DNA of 33,600 nucleotides from Aquabacterium sp. (GTDB taxonomy: Bacteria > Pseudomonadota > Gammaproteobacteria > Burkholderiales > Burkholderiaceae_C). The first letter of the stretch is position 1. The number at the start of each line of letters is the position of its first letter. The stretch lies in assembly GCF_004297345.1 (NCBI RefSeq), contig NZ_SCTN01000362.1, forward strand, positions 1-33,600. The letters run 5' to 3'. Position numbers and translations under genes: made by a program. The notes under the pieces were generated by a model. The model saw only the letters and a program-made list of their open reading frames with translations, was not told where the DNA came from and searched no databases. Shown piece by piece: positions 1 through 10,740 of this stretch.

Positions 1-81
1 GAAAGAAAACTTGCTGCACGCCATGATCACAGGGCGTAAAAGATTCTGAAACGCAAGGCCCTGTCTCTCGTCAGGTGAGGC

Positions 82-780
82 TCAAAAAGGCACCGGGCAA
101 CGCAATGCCAGGTCAACCCCCGTTACCGGATGGGGCAAGGTGATCTCGCTGGCATGCAGCATCAACCGGGGCCAGGCGGACTGCAGCGCCTCGTCGCCAT
201 ACAAGGGATCACCCACGATGGGATGCCCGCTGGCCAGCATGTGCACCCGCAACTGGTGGGAACGCCCGGTCACGGGCTCCAGCGACACACGCGTCTGCCA
301 GAGTTGCGCATCACGGGAATCGACACTGAAGCGCGTCAGAGAAGGTTTGCCTCGCTCGTGGCAGACCATCTGTTTGGGCCGGTGAGGCCAGTCGGTGATC
401 AAAGGCAAGTTCACCTCGCCCGCATCCTGGCTCATCAAACCATGCACCAGCGCCACATAGCGCTTGCTCACCCGTCGGTCCTGAAACAGCATGCTCAAGC
501 GCCGCTGCATGTCCTCGCCGCGCGCCAGCACCAGCAGGCCTGAAGTGGCCATGTCCAGACGGTGCACGATCAGGGCATCACTGAAGTCCAGCATCACCCG
601 GCTGACCATGCAGTCCTCGCGCCCATCCCCTCTGCCCGGCACAGACAGCAAGCCGGACGGCTTGTTGACCACGACCATGGCCTCATCGTGATAAATCACG
701 TCCAGGCCCTCGTCAGGCGGTGGGCTGTAAATCACATCAGGCGTGGCAGACGGGAGGCCTGATCCGGACAAGGGACGCAT
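82..780 (-). CDS. RluA-family RNA pseudouridine synthase
   Basis: 232-aa ORF with 'VNKPSGLLSVPG', 'IVHRLDMATSGLLVLAR' (HRLD catalytic motif) and 'TGRSHQLRVHM', typical of RluA family. Confidence 0.93.
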   Translation of the reverse strand: MRPLSGSGLPSATPDVIYSPPPDEGLDVIYHDEAMVVVNKPSGLLSVPGRGDGREDCMVSRVMLDFSDALIVHRLDMATSGLLVLARGEDMQRRLSMLFQDRRVSKRYVALVHGLMSQDAGEVNLPLITDWPHRPKQMVCHERGKPSLTRFSVDSRDAQLWQTRVSLEPVTGRSHQLRVHMLASGHPIVGDPLYGDEALQSAWPRLMLHASEITLPHPVTGVDLALRCPVPF

Positions 781-903
781 AAATCACTCAACAGTCAAGA
801 AATGCGGCCGAAAAGACGAACTGATTCCGCCCTGCGCAATGGGAGAATCCGGCCAGAATCGGCCAAGTCTAATCGCCTTGTTGCGCGTCCCGGAGTTCGT
901 CAC

Positions 904-2463
904 ATGCGTCTCAACCTGCCCGTCACGGGGCAAGAGTATGACTACCCTGAGCAGGAGATGCTGGTGTCCATGACGGACCGCCAGGGGGTCATTACGCACT
1001 GCAACGCCGCCTTCATACGCGTCAGCGGCTACACGCAAGACGAGCTGATCGGCCAGCCGCACAACCTGATCCGCCACCCGGACATGCCTCATGAGGCCTT
1101 CAAGGACATGTGGCACACGATTGGCTTTGGTCGTTCCTGGACGGCCATCGTCAAGAACCGCCGCAAGAACGGCGATCACTATTGGGTACAGGCCCATGTG
1201 ACGCCCTTGATGAGCCGTGGCAAGCCCATTGGCTACCTGTCGGTGCGGACCAAGCCAACGCGCGAACAGATCACGGGTGCGGCCGCGCTGTATCAAAAGC
1301 TGATTGAAGAGCGCAAGCTGGCCCAGCCCACCTTCAAGTTGCACGCTGGGCGGGTGCGCTATTTCGGCTTGCGTGACGTATTCGGCAAATTTGGCCGGGT
1401 GCACCTGACGGGGCGCGTGGCCGTGGCCATGGCGGTGATCCTGCCCTTGATGCTGCTGCCATCCTGGTTGGGTCTGCCTCCACGCCTCTTGCCCTGGGTT
1501 CAACTTGGTCTGGGCGCCCTGTTGTCTGCGGCCATGGTCAAGCTGCTGGATGTGACGGTCACGCAACCGCTCAACGAAGCCATCCGCTTCATCAACAACA
1601 TGTCGGCAGGCGACCTGACCCAGGACATCTGGTCAGACAGAACCGATCAGGTGGGCATGCTGATGCGCGGATTGCGCCAGGCCAACCTGAACACCCGCGC
1701 CTTCGTCAACGATGTGCGCTGCGAAACAGATGGCATCCAGCAAGCGATTGCCAACATCGCGGCGGGCAACAACAACCTCTCCACCCGCACAGACACGCAG
1801 GCAGGCAGCCTGGAGCGCACAACTGCGGCCATGTCCATGCTGACCAGTAACGTGAAGCAGACAGCCGATACCGCGCGCGAAGTGGCCCAGGTCAGTGAAG
1901 AGACCACCGCCGTCGCCGAACAAGGCGGCGAAGCGGTCGGCCAGGTGATCGAAGCCATGCAAGGCATTCAAGGCTCATCGCAACGAATGACCGAGATCAC
2001 GCAGTTGATCGAAAGCATCGCGTTCCAGACCAACATCCTGGCGCTCAATGCCGCGGTGGAAGCCGCCCGCGCTGGTGAGCAAGGCCGAGGCTTTGCGGTC
2101 GTGGCCTCAGAAGTGCGTTCGCTGGCACGCCGCAGCTCGCAAGCCGCCAAAGAAATCCGTGATCTGATCAGCAACTCGGTTGAGCAGGTAGGCGATGGCA
2201 CACGCCAGGTGGAAGCAGCCGGCGAGACCATCAACCGGGTGGTTCATGCCGTGGCACAGGTCACGCAACTGATCCATGGGATCACGGTGGCCACGGCCGA
2301 GCAATCGGACGACATCGCCAGCGTGAACCAGTCCATCGGGCAGATCGACAGCGCCACGCAGCAAAACGCCAGCCTGGTGGAAGAAGCTGCCGCAGCAGCC
2401 GAATCCTTGCAGCGTCAGGCTCAGACGCTGGTGCGTGCCTCGCAGGTGTTCCGCGTCAACTGA
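904..2463 (+). CDS. PAS-domain methyl-accepting chemotaxis protein (Aer-like)
   Basis: N-terminal PAS ('ITHCNAAFIRVSGYTQDELIGQPHNLIRHPDMP'), short TM hairpin, HAMP-like region, and MCP hairpin tip 'NILALNAAVEAARAGEQGRGFAVVASEVRSLARRS'. ORF opens at 802; ATG at 904 (MRLNLPVTGQEYDYP) is the likelier start. Confidence 0.93.
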   Translation: MRLNLPVTGQEYDYPEQEMLVSMTDRQGVITHCNAAFIRVSGYTQDELIGQPHNLIRHPDMPHEAFKDMWHTIGFGRSWTAIVKNRRKNGDHYWVQAHVTPLMSRGKPIGYLSVRTKPTREQITGAAALYQKLIEERKLAQPTFKLHAGRVRYFGLRDVFGKFGRVHLTGRVAVAMAVILPLMLLPSWLGLPPRLLPWVQLGLGALLSAAMVKLLDVTVTQPLNEAIRFINNMSAGDLTQDIWSDRTDQVGMLMRGLRQANLNTRAFVNDVRCETDGIQQAIANIAAGNNNLSTRTDTQAGSLERTTAAMSMLTSNVKQTADTAREVAQVSEETTAVAEQGGEAVGQVIEAMQGIQGSSQRMTEITQLIESIAFQTNILALNAAVEAARAGEQGRGFAVVASEVRSLARRSSQAAKEIRDLISNSVEQVGDGTRQVEAAGETINRVVHAVAQVTQLIHGITVATAEQSDDIASVNQSIGQIDSATQQNASLVEEAAAAAESLQRQAQTLVRASQVFRVN

Positions 2464-2489
2464 GCCCCAACAGGGCCAGGGCCCGCGCG

Positions 2490-3623
2490 TCAAGCGCTGA
2501 CGATGGACTTCGCTGCCCGCGCAGCGTAACGCCGGGCCATCACCGCACAGACAAACAACTGCAGCTGGTGATACAGCATGATGGGCAGGATCAGCACGCC
2601 CATCGCCGCACTGCCGCCGAACAGCAGTTTGGCCATGGGCATGCCCGAGGCCAGCGTCTTCTTGGAGCCGCAGAACACGGCCACGATTTCATCTTCCACC
2701 TCGAAGCCCATGGCCCGGGCCATGCGCCGCGTGACCCATAGCATGGGCGCCAGGAAGAGCGCCGCTCCCAGAATGGCCTGCGCCAGCAGCAAAGGGCCAT
2801 GGCGCGTCCACAGGCCATCGGCCACGGAATCACTGAAGGCCGACCACACCAGCAACACGATCACCGCACGGTCAAAGATATTCGTGATCGGCTTGATGCG
2901 CGCAAACCAGCTCAACAACAGCGGGCGCAGCAGATGCCCGGCCACAAAAGGCAGCAAGAGCATCTGCGCGACCTTGGCCATCGTATGCCCCACATCCAGA
3001 TCATGCCCCTGCCCTTGCATGACCACGCTGACCAGCAGCGGCGTGAGGAACACGCCCAGCAAGGTCGATAGGGTGGCATTGAGCACAGCCGCTGCCACAT
3101 GCCCGCGAGCCAAGGCCGTCATGGCCACGGACGATGACACGGTGGATGGCAACACGGCCAGATAGAAAAAGCCCATCAGCAGATCGTGCGGCACCCAACG
3201 CCCGAGCAACATGGACAAAGCCCCCCACCACAGGGGAAACAGCACATAGGTGCTGGCCTGCACCAGCACGTGCAGCTTCCAGCGTGTCGCACCCGTCTTG
3301 AGGCTGTCCGTTGAGAGGCCCATGCCATGCAGGAAGAACAACAGGAAGACACCCACATCGGTGACCCGCCCCAAGTGCAAGACCCCTTCGCTACGACCCC
3401 ATTGCGGGGCGACAGAGGCCAGCAAGACGGCCCCGACCATGGCGATCAGAAACCAGTCGGCCGCGCCAGACTGTCGACGTAGCCCTCGAGGGGACGACTG
3501 TGGATTGAACTGCTTGCTGAACACGGGAGCTGATCCTGCTTGGGTAACGTGGCCACTTGAGCGGCATATTGTCGCCTCAGCGCGCCAACTGCCAAAATGA
3601 GCTTTCCTCAGAAACAAGCCCAT
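2490..3623 (-). CDS. Bile acid:sodium symporter (SBF-like) family membrane protein
   Basis: Multi-TM ORF with '[16 protein letters not shown]', '[18 protein letters not shown]' and '[19 protein letters not shown]', typical of the YfeH/SBF-like family. The start may be further in, for example the GTG near 3524. Confidence 0.85.
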   Translation of the reverse strand: MGLFLRKAHFGSWRAEATICRSSGHVTQAGSAPVFSKQFNPQSSPRGLRRQSGAADWFLIAMVGAVLLASVAPQWGRSEGVLHLGRVTDVGVFLLFFLHGMGLSTDSLKTGATRWKLHVLVQASTYVLFPLWWGALSMLLGRWVPHDLLMGFFYLAVLPSTVSSSVAMTALARGHVAAAVLNATLSTLLGVFLTPLLVSVVMQGQGHDLDVGHTMAKVAQMLLLPFVAGHLLRPLLLSWFARIKPITNIFDRAVIVLLVWSAFSDSVADGLWTRHGPLLLAQAILGAALFLAPMLWVTRRMARAMGFEVEDEIVAVFCGSKKTLASGMPMAKLLFGGSAAMGVLILPIMLYHQLQLFVCAVMARRYAARAAKSIVSA

Positions 3624-3642
3624 TTCAGACGGAGCAATCTAC

Positions 3643-6399
<2,757 letters not shown>

Positions 6400-6406
6400 C
6401 GCGTCG

Positions 6407-7837
6407 TCAACTGCCTCGCTGCAAGCGGCGTAAAGCCGCTGGCACGAAGTAATCGCGTCGCATCTGCCCCGGGTGGGCAATGAACAGCGGCCCCCACGAT
6501 GGGTTGGCGTCGTGCAGCCCATTGAGCGCCTTGATCAGGTTGGCCTGCAAGGTGCCCAGGTTCTGCCCGGAGGCCAGGGCTTCCATGACGGCCGCCGACA
6601 CCAGATGCGCCGCGTACAGCTTCTTGCCACCGGGCGTGGGCGGCAGCGGCGTGCCGTCGCGCAAGGGCGCACGCATGGCCTGCACGATGGCCTCATCCGA
6701 ATCGGCCCAGCCCTGGATGTCGCCCAGCGCATGGTTCTCCAGCGCCTTGGCCTTGCCCTTGACCAAAGTCTTGGCGACGATGCGGGCTGACTTGCGCGCC
6801 ACGGCAGCCGTGATGGTCTTGCCAGCCAGCACGACGGTGCCGCAGTCCTTGTCAGTCTCGGCAGCGATCAACTTGGCCCACGCCGTGTGATCGGCAAAGC
6901 TCAGCAGGGCCACGACCTCGGCGGCCAGATAGCCGCGCACGATATCGGCTGGATGCGGATCATCGTCGTAGCCTGTGCTGCCTAGTTTCGCGGGCTGCCC
7001 GTAGGCCTTGCCCAGTCCTCGGAAATAGGCGATCAAACCAATGCCTGCAGCCGGCCCCAGGTTGAGGATACCCATCACGTCCGATGAGGTTTCATCGATG
7101 CGATCGGCCCAATAGTCGGACAGGCCTTGCCCCAGTGGAGCCAGGTTGGTGCGCAGCATCTCGGCCAGCTCGGCCTGCAAACCGTCATCCGCATGCAGGA
7201 TGTCATGGCCCGCGGTTTCATGGCCCAACGCGGCCCAGGCGACCAGACCATGCTCGGCATTCGCCGGTGGCATGTTGACCACCGCCGCCTCCACGCCGAA
7301 TGACGATGCGGCATCCACCGGCCAGGTATAGGGGCCGGCATCCGGGTTGCCCCACTTGGCCAGAGGCGGGATCACACCCAGGTCGGGCTGCTTGACACCA
7401 CGCCGATCTTCGGCACTGAGGAAGCCATCGTACAAGTCTGAGATGAACTCCTGAAAGGCCCGTGTCGAGGCCTTGGCGAAGCCCTCGCCATGTTGCAAGA
7501 TGGCCTGCCCCAGGTCCAGCATCAAGCCCGCATCGCTTTCGCGTTTGGGATCACGCTTGAGCACCTGATTGAACTTGGTCTGCCCCAGGTTCGTGATCGT
7601 CTTGATGTAGGGCTCCACGTAGTACTGCTCGTAGACCGGAGGGAACTTGCTCTGCACCGCCTTGAGCCTCTTCAAAAAAGCCGCGTGGTTGAGAGGATCG
7701 ACAGGCCCAGTGCTGTTGGACACCGCAGCCAGGCAGGCGTCATCAATCACGGCCTTCATACCCGCGAGCTTGAGCGGATCGGCGGCTTTGTCTGCCTTCA
7801 CGGTCTTCTTCGAGACGGTCTTCGGTGTGCTTGCCAT
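6407..7837 (-). CDS. Uncharacterised protein with HEXXGH metallopeptidase-like motif
   Basis: 476-aa ORF, convergent with acnA; internal 'ALGHETAGHDILH' (codons at 7205..7222) and 'DRIDETSSDVMG' (7079..7096). No family recognised with confidence. Confidence 0.8.
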   Translation of the reverse strand: MASTPKTVSKKTVKADKAADPLKLAGMKAVIDDACLAAVSNSTGPVDPLNHAAFLKRLKAVQSKFPPVYEQYYVEPYIKTITNLGQTKFNQVLKRDPKRESDAGLMLDLGQAILQHGEGFAKASTRAFQEFISDLYDGFLSAEDRRGVKQPDLGVIPPLAKWGNPDAGPYTWPVDAASSFGVEAAVVNMPPANAEHGLVAWAALGHETAGHDILHADDGLQAELAEMLRTNLAPLGQGLSDYWADRIDETSSDVMGILNLGPAAGIGLIAYFRGLGKAYGQPAKLGSTGYDDDPHPADIVRGYLAAEVVALLSFADHTAWAKLIAAETDKDCGTVVLAGKTITAAVARKSARIVAKTLVKGKAKALENHALGDIQGWADSDEAIVQAMRAPLRDGTPLPPTPGGKKLYAAHLVSAAVMEALASGQNLGTLQANLIKALNGLHDANPSWGPLFIAHPGQMRRDYFVPAALRRLQRGS

Positions 7838-7928
7838 GATGTGTTTCGGATTGACCTGCTGTTGTGGATACGGTCCAGTCTAGGCAGCGCACATGGCAGC
7901 ATCTATCCCTAGATCAATACTTCGCATC

Positions 7929-9089
7929 ATGGAACCCTTCAAGAACCTGCTCAACGCCGATGTCGTGAGCCAAACGGCCCATCACCTGCAGCGGGTGTCA
8001 CCTCGCTTTGATCTGGCCACTTTCAAGAAGCAGGCCCATCAGGGGCTGAATGAGCTGGAGTTCAAAGACCGCGCCGTGCACATCTACAAGGCCTTGCATG
8101 CCAGCCTGCCCGATGACTTCGATGAGGCCACGGGCATCCTGCAAGCCAGCCTCAAACCCGTGGCTGCGCCGCTCGCCCATCATGATCCGGACAAGGAGTT
8201 GGGTGCGCTGAAGACCGACGACAGCGGTGTGGCCGGCTGGGTGCTGTGGTCTTATGGCGAGTACGTGGCCAGACATGGCCAGCAGCACCCGCATCGTGCG
8301 CTGGCTGCGCTGCATGCCTTCACCCAACGCTTCACGGCCGAGTTCGCCATTCGCCCTTTCATCGTGGCGCACCCTGAGCTGGTGTTTGCCACCCTGCATG
8401 AATGGGCGCGGGATCCAAGCGCCCACGTGCGCCGCCTGACCAGTGAAGGCAGCCGCCCTCGCCTGCCTTGGGGCTTGCGTCTGCAGGATCTGGTGCGCGA
8501 TCCCTCCCCGTGTCTGCCGCTCTTGCTGCATTTGCAGGATGACCCCAGCGAGTACGTGCGCCGCAGCGTGGCCAATCACCTCAATGACATCGCCAAGGAC
8601 CACCCGGACATCCTCGTGAAATGGCTGGCACAACATCTGCCGGATGCGCCACCAGCCCGCGTCAAGCTGCTCCGGCATGCATGCCGCTCACTGATCAAGA
8701 GCGGGCACCATGGGGTGATGTCGGCATGGGGTCTGGGTGAGGCGTTCCAGGGTGAGGTCATCTTGTCGCTCAAACCAAAGCGTGTGCATGCAGACGTGAG
8801 CGTGGGCAACAGCCTGACGCTGGAAGTGCACCTGAAGGCCACAGGACGGCAAGCCCAGACGCTGGAGCTGGACTACCGCATTCACCACCTCAAGGCCAAC
8901 GGCGAGACTTCGCCCAAGACTTTCAAAGGCAAGCGCCTGACACTTCAACCGGGCGAAGAACTGGTCTGGCGCAAGGTCCACAGCTTCAAGCCAGTCAGCA
9001 CGCGGCGCTACTACCCCGGCCCGCATGCGGTGGACATCCAGATCAACGGCCAGGTTCAGGCTCACGCCGCCTTCACCCTGTTGGCGTGA
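7929..9089 (+). CDS. DNA alkylation repair protein, AlkC/AlkD-like HEAT-repeat glycosylase family, with C-terminal beta-rich (Ig-like) extension
   Basis: 'HVRRLTSEGSRPRLPWGLRLQDLVRDPSPCLPLLLHLQDDPSEYVRRSVANHLNDIAKDHPD' is characteristic of the family; the last ~110 aa have a beta-rich pattern. ORF opens at 7893; ATG at 7929 (MEPFKNLLNADVV) preferred. Confidence 0.85.
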   Translation: MEPFKNLLNADVVSQTAHHLQRVSPRFDLATFKKQAHQGLNELEFKDRAVHIYKALHASLPDDFDEATGILQASLKPVAAPLAHHDPDKELGALKTDDSGVAGWVLWSYGEYVARHGQQHPHRALAALHAFTQRFTAEFAIRPFIVAHPELVFATLHEWARDPSAHVRRLTSEGSRPRLPWGLRLQDLVRDPSPCLPLLLHLQDDPSEYVRRSVANHLNDIAKDHPDILVKWLAQHLPDAPPARVKLLRHACRSLIKSGHHGVMSAWGLGEAFQGEVILSLKPKRVHADVSVGNSLTLEVHLKATGRQAQTLELDYRIHHLKANGETSPKTFKGKRLTLQPGEELVWRKVHSFKPVSTRRYYPGPHAVDIQINGQVQAHAAFTLLA

Positions 9090-9135
9090 ATTCGCACCAT
9101 GGTATCCACCATTGGATGGCGTCCGTTTTGCTTGC

Positions 9136-9171
9136 AATATTGTTACCCTGACTAACAATATTACGGGTAAC
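9136..9171. promoter_or_regulatory. Two overlapping inverted repeats just upstream of the lipase start
   Basis: AATATTGTTA (9136-9145)/TAACAATATT (9153-9162), perfect 10 bp with a 7-bp spacer; and GTTACCC (9142-9148)/GGGTAAC (9165-9171), perfect 7 bp. Lipase ATG is at 9175. Confidence 0.6.
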
Positions 9172-9174
9172 CAC

Positions 9175-10080
9175 ATGCGCTTCCTTCGCTCCATCCTGAT
9201 TGCCGCCGTGGGGGCCATCAGCGCCCTCTCCAGCCTGAGTTCACAAGCCGCAACCAGCAGTACCACTGCCGCGACCAAGTACCCCATCGTGCTGGTGCAC
9301 GGTTTCATGGGCTTCAAGGACATCCTGGGTGTGGACTACTTCTACCAGGTGCCGGACAAGCTGCGCCAGAACGGCGCCAAGGTCTATGTCGCCGCGCTGT
9401 CAGAAGTGAACTCCAGTTCCGTGCGTGGCGAGCAGTTGCTGCAGCAGATGAAGCAATGGGCTGCGGCAGATGGCGTCAAGAAATTCAACCTGATCGGCCA
9501 CAGCCAGGGTGGCCCGACCAGCCGGTATGTGGCTGGCGTCGCGCCTGAACTGGTCGCCAGCGTGACCACCATGGCCGGCCCTACCGTGATGACTGACGCG
9601 CAAGCCGCCGAGAGCAACATCACCGCCTTCGTGGCCAACTATGCGTCGATGGTGCAGTTCGCCGGCTCCTTTGTGGCCTGGATCTCCGGCCATCAGAACC
9701 TGCCGCAAGACGCCAGCGCCTTGAACCTCAAAGCGGAACTGGATGACTTTGCCAAACGCTTCCCCGCAGGCCTGCCCGCCAGCTATTGCGGCCAAGGCGC
9801 CAACCTCGTCAACGGCATTTACTACTTCTCGGCCACGGGGCAAGGCGTCAAGACCAATGCCTGGGACATCTCGGATGCGGCCATGCAGCAGACCTCAGAG
9901 CCCAGTGATGGCGCCGTGATCGCCTGTGCGGCCCACCTGGGCAAGGTTATCCGCGATGACTACCCCTGGAACCACATCGACGAGATGAACCATGTCTTCG
10001 GCCTCATCGGCAAAGGCGCGCCGGATCCTGTTCAGTTCTACCTGAGCCAGGCCAACCGACTCAAGCTGCTGGGCCGTTGA
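9175..10080 (+). CDS. Secreted triacylglycerol lipase / alpha-beta hydrolase (family I.1-like)
   Basis: Signal peptide 'MRFLRSILIAAVGAISALSSLSSQAA', 'YPIVLVHGFMGF', nucleophile elbow 'GHSQGG', 'SDGAVIACAAHLGKVIRDDYPWNHIDEMNHVFGL' supplying likely Asp and His, and two candidate disulfide Cys. Confidence 0.9.
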   Translation: MRFLRSILIAAVGAISALSSLSSQAATSSTTAATKYPIVLVHGFMGFKDILGVDYFYQVPDKLRQNGAKVYVAALSEVNSSSVRGEQLLQQMKQWAAADGVKKFNLIGHSQGGPTSRYVAGVAPELVASVTTMAGPTVMTDAQAAESNITAFVANYASMVQFAGSFVAWISGHQNLPQDASALNLKAELDDFAKRFPAGLPASYCGQGANLVNGIYYFSATGQGVKTNAWDISDAAMQQTSEPSDGAVIACAAHLGKVIRDDYPWNHIDEMNHVFGLIGKGAPDPVQFYLSQANRLKLLGR

Positions 10081-10110
10081 ACAGCGCCGGCTAACCAGGC
10101 GTCGGCAAGC

Positions 10111-10464
10111 TCAGGCCAGCGAAGCCAGCTTGGCTTCATCAAAGCCCACGCAGATCACCTTGCCGGCCTGCTCTACCACCGGGCGCTTGATGACACTGGC
10201 ATTGGCCAGCATCAGCGCCTTGGCGCTGGCGGCATCCACCACACCAGCCTTGGTCGCGTCATCGAACTTGCGCCAGGTCGTGCCCTGGCGGTTGACCAGC
10301 ACTTCCCAGCCCACGGCCTTGATCCACGCATCCAGGCGATCAGCTGGCACGCCCTGCTTCTTGTAATCGTGGAAGGTATAGGCCACGCCGTGCTCGTCCA
10401 GCCAGGTGCGGGCCTTCTTGACGGTGTTGCAGTTGGGGATGCCGTAGGCGACGACGGTGCTCAT
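10111..10464 (-). CDS. ArsC/Spx (YffB-like) family protein
   Basis: 117 aa; 'YGIPNCNTVKKARTWLDEHGVAYTFHDYKKQGV' and 'VNRQGTTWRKFDD', 'NASVIKRPVVE'. Confidence 0.92.
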   Translation of the reverse strand: MSTVVAYGIPNCNTVKKARTWLDEHGVAYTFHDYKKQGVPADRLDAWIKAVGWEVLVNRQGTTWRKFDDATKAGVVDAASAKALMLANASVIKRPVVEQAGKVICVGFDEAKLASLA

Positions 10465-10520
10465 GTCTTGGTGACTCCAGATTCAACTCAGGCCGAACTG
10501 TGTCACAAGTCGGGTACCCA

Positions 10521-10548
10521 ATAAAAAAGGAGGGCTCAAGGGCCCTCC
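10521..10548 (-). terminator. Rho-independent terminator (minus strand), probably ending the ALDH transcript
   Basis: On the minus strand GGAGGGC-ccttga-GCCCTCC followed by TTTTTTAT. Plus-strand arms 10529-10535 and 10542-10548. Confidence 0.75.
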
Positions 10549-10740
10549 AATCAGTCGAGGAGACTGAAGTCGCGGATAACCAGGAAAACCTGAAAAAAGA
10601 TGCAGCGGGGATCAGCCCGCCACCATCGCCGATTCAAGCCCGTGTGTCACAGGCCTGCACGGGAAGCCCCGACGCCCCTTGTGGAGGCGGCAGAACATCC
10701 CGGCCCGGCACAACAAATCGTTGTAGCTTGAGCGTCGGCT

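Noticed and set aside
784-1566. 260-aa minus-strand ORF
   Set aside because: Antisense to the chemoreceptor; Gln/His/Arg-rich without motifs.
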